Positions 60,542 through 64,000 of a DNA stretch of 64,000 nt are shown here, one piece after another (the first letter of the stretch is position 1; every line of letters begins with the position of its first letter). The notes beneath the pieces are model-generated. The model was given only the letters and a program-made list of their open reading frames with translations, had not been told where the DNA came from and did not search any database. Made by a program: the position numbers and the translations under genes. The stretch lies in the NCBI GenBank assembly GCA_947567425.1, contig CANOLV010000002.1:1-64000 (forward strand), written 5' to 3'. The DNA comes from an uncultured Porphyromonadaceae bacterium. GTDB lineage: Bacteria; Bacteroidota; Bacteroidia; Bacteroidales; Muribaculaceae.

Positions 60542-61356
60542 TATTCGCAAGAGACAAAGGACGGATGTGCAACAACATCCTCCAATATGCCCACGTTTAT
60601 GCCTGGGGGCGCGAGCATGGACGCTCTACCCTGTCAATGCGCTTCGCTTATAAATACAAGTATTTTAAATTGAGCCATCAGGCAAAGCACAACTTCCTGG
60701 CCTACTCAACAGCCAAATATGCCGCCAAGTGCGGACTGCTTAAGACCGTGGCTTTTGACACACCAGGCGAACCTACCGCCGAAAAAGAACAGATCATGCT
60801 CGCCAACCGCAACATAGTAGTGGAAGGTTGGGAGGTAAGATTCTATGACCTGTTTTTAAAATACAAGAAGGAGATAATCGACCTCTTCACCTTCGATAAA
60901 AAAATCAGCAGTGAAATCAAAGAGTATGTCACCAGAAGCTCACGTGATACAGACATCAAACTCGGTGTACACATACGGCGCGGCGACTACTCCCGATGGC
61001 ACGACGGCCGATACTTCTATTTTGACGAAGTCTATGTACGCGCCATAAATCAGTTTACCGCACTATTTCCCGACAAGAGAGTCATCGTCTACATATGCGG
61101 CAACGACCCGAATATCGACCAAATGTACTACAGCATCAATGTCAAAAAAGCATACGTAGCATTCCCTAACGGCAACCAGGCCGAGGACCTATGCCTTTTC
61201 TCAATGTGCGACTACCTGATCGGACCGCCCAGCACGTTTACTCTCGTGGCATCGATGTACCACGACACGCCGTTATGGTGGATCGACAGCCGTGACTCAG
61301 AACTGAGCCTCGACCGCTTCAAGAAGTTCGACTACCTGTTCCGGCACATAATCTGA
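60538..61356 (+). CDS. Family 11-like (alpha-1,2-fucosyltransferase-type) glycosyltransferase
   Basis: A 272-residue protein. The motif LGVHIRRGDYSRWHDGRYFY is the H-x-R-R-x-D site of family 11 and related fucosyltransferases, and FSMCDYLIGPPSTFTLVASM is the closing motif where these have S/C-x-Y-x-I-x-x-x-S-T-F. The longer frame from 60076 runs in a different frame over the previous gene and is a shadow; the ATG at 60538 overlaps that gene's TGA. It may add fucose or a similar sugar to the product of this operon. Confidence 0.8.
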   Translation: MIFARDKGRMCNNILQYAHVYAWGREHGRSTLSMRFAYKYKYFKLSHQAKHNFLAYSTAKYAAKCGLLKTVAFDTPGEPTAEKEQIMLANRNIVVEGWEVRFYDLFLKYKKEIIDLFTFDKKISSEIKEYVTRSSRDTDIKLGVHIRRGDYSRWHDGRYFYFDEVYVRAINQFTALFPDKRVIVYICGNDPNIDQMYYSINVKKAYVAFPNGNQAEDLCLFSMCDYLIGPPSTFTLVASMYHDTPLWWIDSRDSELSLDRFKKFDYLFRHII

Positions 61357-61364
61357 TCTCAGGC

Positions 61365-62129
61365 ATGAAAACCATCATCAAAGTCAATCCGTCATATCCG
61401 CAGATGGCAGGGCTGGCCGAATATCTCGCGGCCGATGGCATCCCGCCCGGATCAGAAATTATATATAAAGGACGCAACAGGATATATACCTTCGTCTATG
61501 AAGGGATTGAGACCAACATAAAGGCTTTCCGCACGCCCGGTACTGTCAAGTCGGTCATATACGGAGCAATGGAGAGCAAGGCAAAGCGCTCCTACGACAA
61601 TTCGCTCCGGCTACTCCAGATGGGCTTCAACGTGCCGGAGCCTTTGGCTTACGTGGAGATCCACGACGGACCGAGGCTCAAGGAAAGCTACTATGTGTGC
61701 CGCCAACTGCATGCCCGCGACGTAAGGTGCTGGGAGAATATACCAGGCAACGAGCCGCTGGTACGAGCCGTTGCCCTGGAACTGTCAGAACTCCATAAAG
61801 CCGGAGTATGGCACAAAGACTTCTCACCCGGCAACGTACTATACACCGGCAATGACCGTGAAGGCTACCGGCTGTATCTGATAGATGTCAACCGGATGCA
61901 GTTCGGAGTAAAGTCGCGTCGTTCGCTGATGGACAATTTCAGAGCCATAAACATCATCCCGGAGGAGACCGAACGCCTGGCCCGCTACTACGCCGGATAT
62001 ATGGGGCTCGACCCTGACCGAACGGCAAAAGAAGCCCTGCGTGTGCTGAGACGTTTTCTGCGCAAAAAAGATGTGCTTCATGCACTGAAGCGCATAGTCA
62101 AACCCAAAAAGAAGACTAATGGAAAATAA
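61365..62129 (+). CDS. LPS-core kinase-like protein (Kdo/WaaP/InaA type)
   Basis: A 254-residue kinase-fold protein. The catalytic loop is VWHKDFSPGNVLYTG (H-x-D-x-x-x-x-N) and the metal Asp is in LYLIDVNRMQFG; an early Lys lies in NIKAFRTPG. This layout is that of WaaP/KdkA-type LPS heptose or Kdo kinases. It adds phosphate to the core made by the neighbouring transferases. Its end overlaps the MATE gene by 11 bases. Confidence 0.85.
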   Translation: MKTIIKVNPSYPQMAGLAEYLAADGIPPGSEIIYKGRNRIYTFVYEGIETNIKAFRTPGTVKSVIYGAMESKAKRSYDNSLRLLQMGFNVPEPLAYVEIHDGPRLKESYYVCRQLHARDVRCWENIPGNEPLVRAVALELSELHKAGVWHKDFSPGNVLYTGNDREGYRLYLIDVNRMQFGVKSRRSLMDNFRAINIIPEETERLARYYAGYMGLDPDRTAKEALRVLRRFLRKKDVLHALKRIVKPKKKTNGK

Positions 62130-63465
62130 AGTATGGGACAAATATCGCGACAACTATAAAGCCATAATACGCCTCGGCATCCCCATCCTCATAGGCCAGA
62201 TAGGCATGATAGTGGTAGCCTTCGCCGACAATATTATGGTGGGCCACTATTCTACCGAGGCTCTCGCCTCCGCATCGTTTGTCAACAATCTGTTCAACAT
62301 GGCCAATTTCGCCTGCGTTGGCTTCACCTACGGCCTCACACCGCTGATCGGAGCCATGTTCACCCAAAAGCGGTTTGATGCCATAGGGACGCTTCTGCGC
62401 AACGGCGTACTGCTCAATCTGCTCTTCTCGCTTCTGGTATGTTCGATTATGACCGTAATCTGGTTCAACCTCGACCGTCTTAACCAGCCCGAGGAACTTC
62501 TTCCCCTCATAAGGCCTTACTATCTGCAGGTTTTGGCCGGACTTGTACCCGTGGCGCTGTTCAACGTATTTGCCCAATGGCTGTTTGCCATAAACCGTAC
62601 AGCTTTGCCCATGTGGATCATACTGTTCTCCAATGTGGTCAACATAATCGGCAATTATGCCCTGATCTACGGCCACCTCGGATGCCCGGAACTTGGACTC
62701 ACCGGAGCAGGCTACAGCACTCTTCTGGCACGCGTGCTGTGCACGCTGTCAGTGATCGGCATATTCATATTTGCAAAGCGTTTCCGCCCCTACAAAGAAG
62801 GCTATGCAGCCTCCAGCATAAACCGCCGGTCGATCATGCAGCTCAACCGCACGTCATGGCCCATATCGCTGCAGATGACGTTTGAATCCGGGTCATTCTC
62901 AATAGCGGCCGTCATGGCCGGAATGATAGGAGCCATAAGCCTTGCATCGTTTCAGATAATCGTCATCACCGGCACTCTCGGATTCTGCATCTACTACAGT
63001 ATGGGCTCGGCCGTGTCGGTACGGGTGGCCAACAGCGCCGGACTCGACGACCGCGCCGCGATGCGCCGCAACGCCTGGGCCGGCTACCACATCATCCTGG
63101 TGCTGGCCGCCATATCGTCGTTGATATTCGTGGTGTTCGGACGCGGACTCATACATGCATTTACCGACGACAAGGTGGTAATCGAGGCCACATTGACTCT
63201 CATATTTCCTCTTGTCCTTTACCAGCTCGGCGACGCCACCCAGATCAACTTCGCCAGCGCCCTTAGGGGCACATCGCACGTCACTCCAATGATATGGATA
63301 GCCTTTTTCTGCTACGTAGTGGTCGGAATACCGGCTACGTACATCATCGCTTTTCCACTGGGTCTGGGCACTTACGGCATCATCCTGAGCTTCTCCGTAA
63401 GCCTATTCCTGGCAGGAGGACTCTTCCTCTACTTCTTCCTCCGGTCTACCCGAAAGCCTCAGTGA
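62119..63465 (+). CDS. MATE-family exporter
   Basis: A 448-residue inner-membrane protein with twelve hydrophobic segments in two halves: IRLGIPILIGQIGMIVVAFA and LASASFVNNLFNMANFACVG at the start, and LNRTSWPISLQMTFESGSFS in the second half. The family exports drugs or cations with Na+ or H+. Its overlap with the LPS-kinase gene suggests co-regulation with envelope building, so an export role linked to the envelope is possible but not shown. Confidence 0.9.
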   Translation: MENKVWDKYRDNYKAIIRLGIPILIGQIGMIVVAFADNIMVGHYSTEALASASFVNNLFNMANFACVGFTYGLTPLIGAMFTQKRFDAIGTLLRNGVLLNLLFSLLVCSIMTVIWFNLDRLNQPEELLPLIRPYYLQVLAGLVPVALFNVFAQWLFAINRTALPMWIILFSNVVNIIGNYALIYGHLGCPELGLTGAGYSTLLARVLCTLSVIGIFIFAKRFRPYKEGYAASSINRRSIMQLNRTSWPISLQMTFESGSFSIAAVMAGMIGAISLASFQIIVITGTLGFCIYYSMGSAVSVRVANSAGLDDRAAMRRNAWAGYHIILVLAAISSLIFVVFGRGLIHAFTDDKVVIEATLTLIFPLVLYQLGDATQINFASALRGTSHVTPMIWIAFFCYVVVGIPATYIIAFPLGLGTYGIILSFSVSLFLAGGLFLYFFLRSTRKPQ

Positions 63466-63584
63466 CCTGCCGTCCGACCACCGTATGTCTTATTCATAAT
63501 CCAGTCGTCCATAGATATAGCCTCATCCTCTATACCCAACTTATCCTTCAGCCGCCGCTTCCGCTTTTTGAGTGTGTTGTCCGA

Positions 63585-63770
63585 CTTATTCGGCTACTCT
63601 GCGTAGACAGGGAGAGGATACGCCAGTACCCCAAGCCGCGCGTGGCTCTGCCGAGCTTGCTTGGGGCTACCATTATGTCGTGGCTCCGCCACGATGGCCT
63701 ACGGCACGGCTATATATACCGAGTCCCGGCACATGTCGCTCACAGGCTCCATGTACCGGATTACTCCGAG
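63585..63770. repeat. REP-like palindromic repeat, copy 3
   Basis: Intergenic GC-rich hairpins after the MATE gene: CCCCAAGC...GCTTGGGG (about 63630 to 63667) and TCGTGGCTCCGCCACGA (about 63679 to 63695), then GGCTCCATGTACCGGATTA. The first two match copy 1 (8500 to 8575) almost base for base and the tail matches copy 2 (9030). Open frames across it are shadows. Confidence 0.8.
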
Positions 63771-63874
63771 AACAATTAGGGCTGAAATATAAATTGTAAT
63801 ATTCAATCATTTCGATGCGCTAAAACAATTATTTTTCGTAACTTGCGGTCGGTATATTTAAATTATCATGTATT

Positions 63875-64000
63875 ATGAATGGATTTGTCATTAAAGTTAC
63901 TTTTGCCGCCTCAATGTTTGGTGTGCTAATATCGTGTAAAGAGACTGTTGATCCATATCCATTTATTTTGGAATTCAACAATGATGATGTTAAGATGGAA
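63875..64000 (+). CDS. Start of a lipoprotein gene, cut by window edge
   Basis: The frame from the ATG at 63875 is open to the window edge, 42 residues. FVIKVTFAASMFGVLISCKE is a lipoprotein signal with lipobox Cys, then a short mature part begins (VDPYPFILEFNNDD). The family cannot be told from this length. Confidence 0.6.
   Translation, partial: MNGFVIKVTFAASMFGVLISCKETVDPYPFILEFNNDDVKME

Noticed and set aside
1..64000. CRISPR arrays, tRNA and rRNA genes
   Set aside because: I looked for regular direct repeats with spacers, cloverleaf sequences and rRNA signatures and saw none; a tRNA scan could still find one I missed.

Overview
The window reads as chromosomal DNA of a Bacteroidota/Bacteroidales bacterium, most likely a gut Muribaculaceae-type organism (inference from protein styles, not tested). 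Signs are a SusC/SusD polysaccharide locus, many lipoproteins, a fused SpmA/SpmB protein, a TPR-membrane-HTH regulator, and promoters of the Bacteroidetes kind (TAnnTTTG at -7, TTTG near -33, often TAACTTTG or TATCTTTG) with few Shine-Dalgarno sites. Coding is dense and strand switches are mostly marked by strong hairpins.

Region 1 (1 to about 5440) is AT-rich and looks like one end of an integrated element: a coiled-coil protein cut by the window edge, a YqiA-like hydrolase that seems to have lost its nucleophile serine, an unknown Asn-rich protein, a small serine resolvase/invertase and a large serine recombinase. Beyond the recombinase lie about 800 bases of repeat-bearing non-coding DNA, which end in the 3' part of a Sel1-repeat gene, so the element appears to have split that gene.

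Region 2 (5440 to about 20400) is accessory DNA: an array of immunity-type or orphan small genes (DMP19/DUF4375, SUKH-like, Sel1, DUF6756-like), a tautomerase, an AraC regulator, a ferredoxin, REP-like palindromes around a broken IS200/RAYT-type transposase, a WYL regulator with an unknown partner, a four-gene operon of unknown proteins (one perhaps uracil-DNA-glycosylase-like, one with a WG repeat), and a Fic/Doc toxin with an overlapping DNA-binding partner.

Region 3 (20700 to 31300) holds stress and metal genes: a META lipoprotein, AlkD-type glycosylase, nicotinamidase-like hydrolase, then a metal-efflux unit. That unit is a P1B ATPase, a free HMA chaperone, an HMA-AraC regulator whose divergent promoters share a perfect 19-bp inverted repeat, a permease with a C-terminal HMA domain, and a Fur-family regulator. 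A four-domain CoA-disulfide reductase/rhodanese/TusA/DsrE fusion follows, divergent from OxyR.

Region 4 (31300 to 51350) is envelope and glycan use: a TPR-HTH regulator, a lipoprotein and outer-membrane barrel, two esterases, a kelch-sensor/SARP-like membrane regulator, then SusC, SusD, DUF3823 and a large GH2 enzyme. The esterases plus the SusCD-GH2 operon form a polysaccharide utilisation locus of unknown substrate, probably controlled by the kelch regulator.

Region 5 (51350 to 64000) is core: uvrC, apt, mnmG, ybeY and spmAB, with an exact parS site just after mnmG (a hint of origin proximity). It ends with a broken alkD copy, a six-gene glycosyltransferase/LPS-kinase/MATE operon, another REP-like repeat and the start of a lipoprotein gene.
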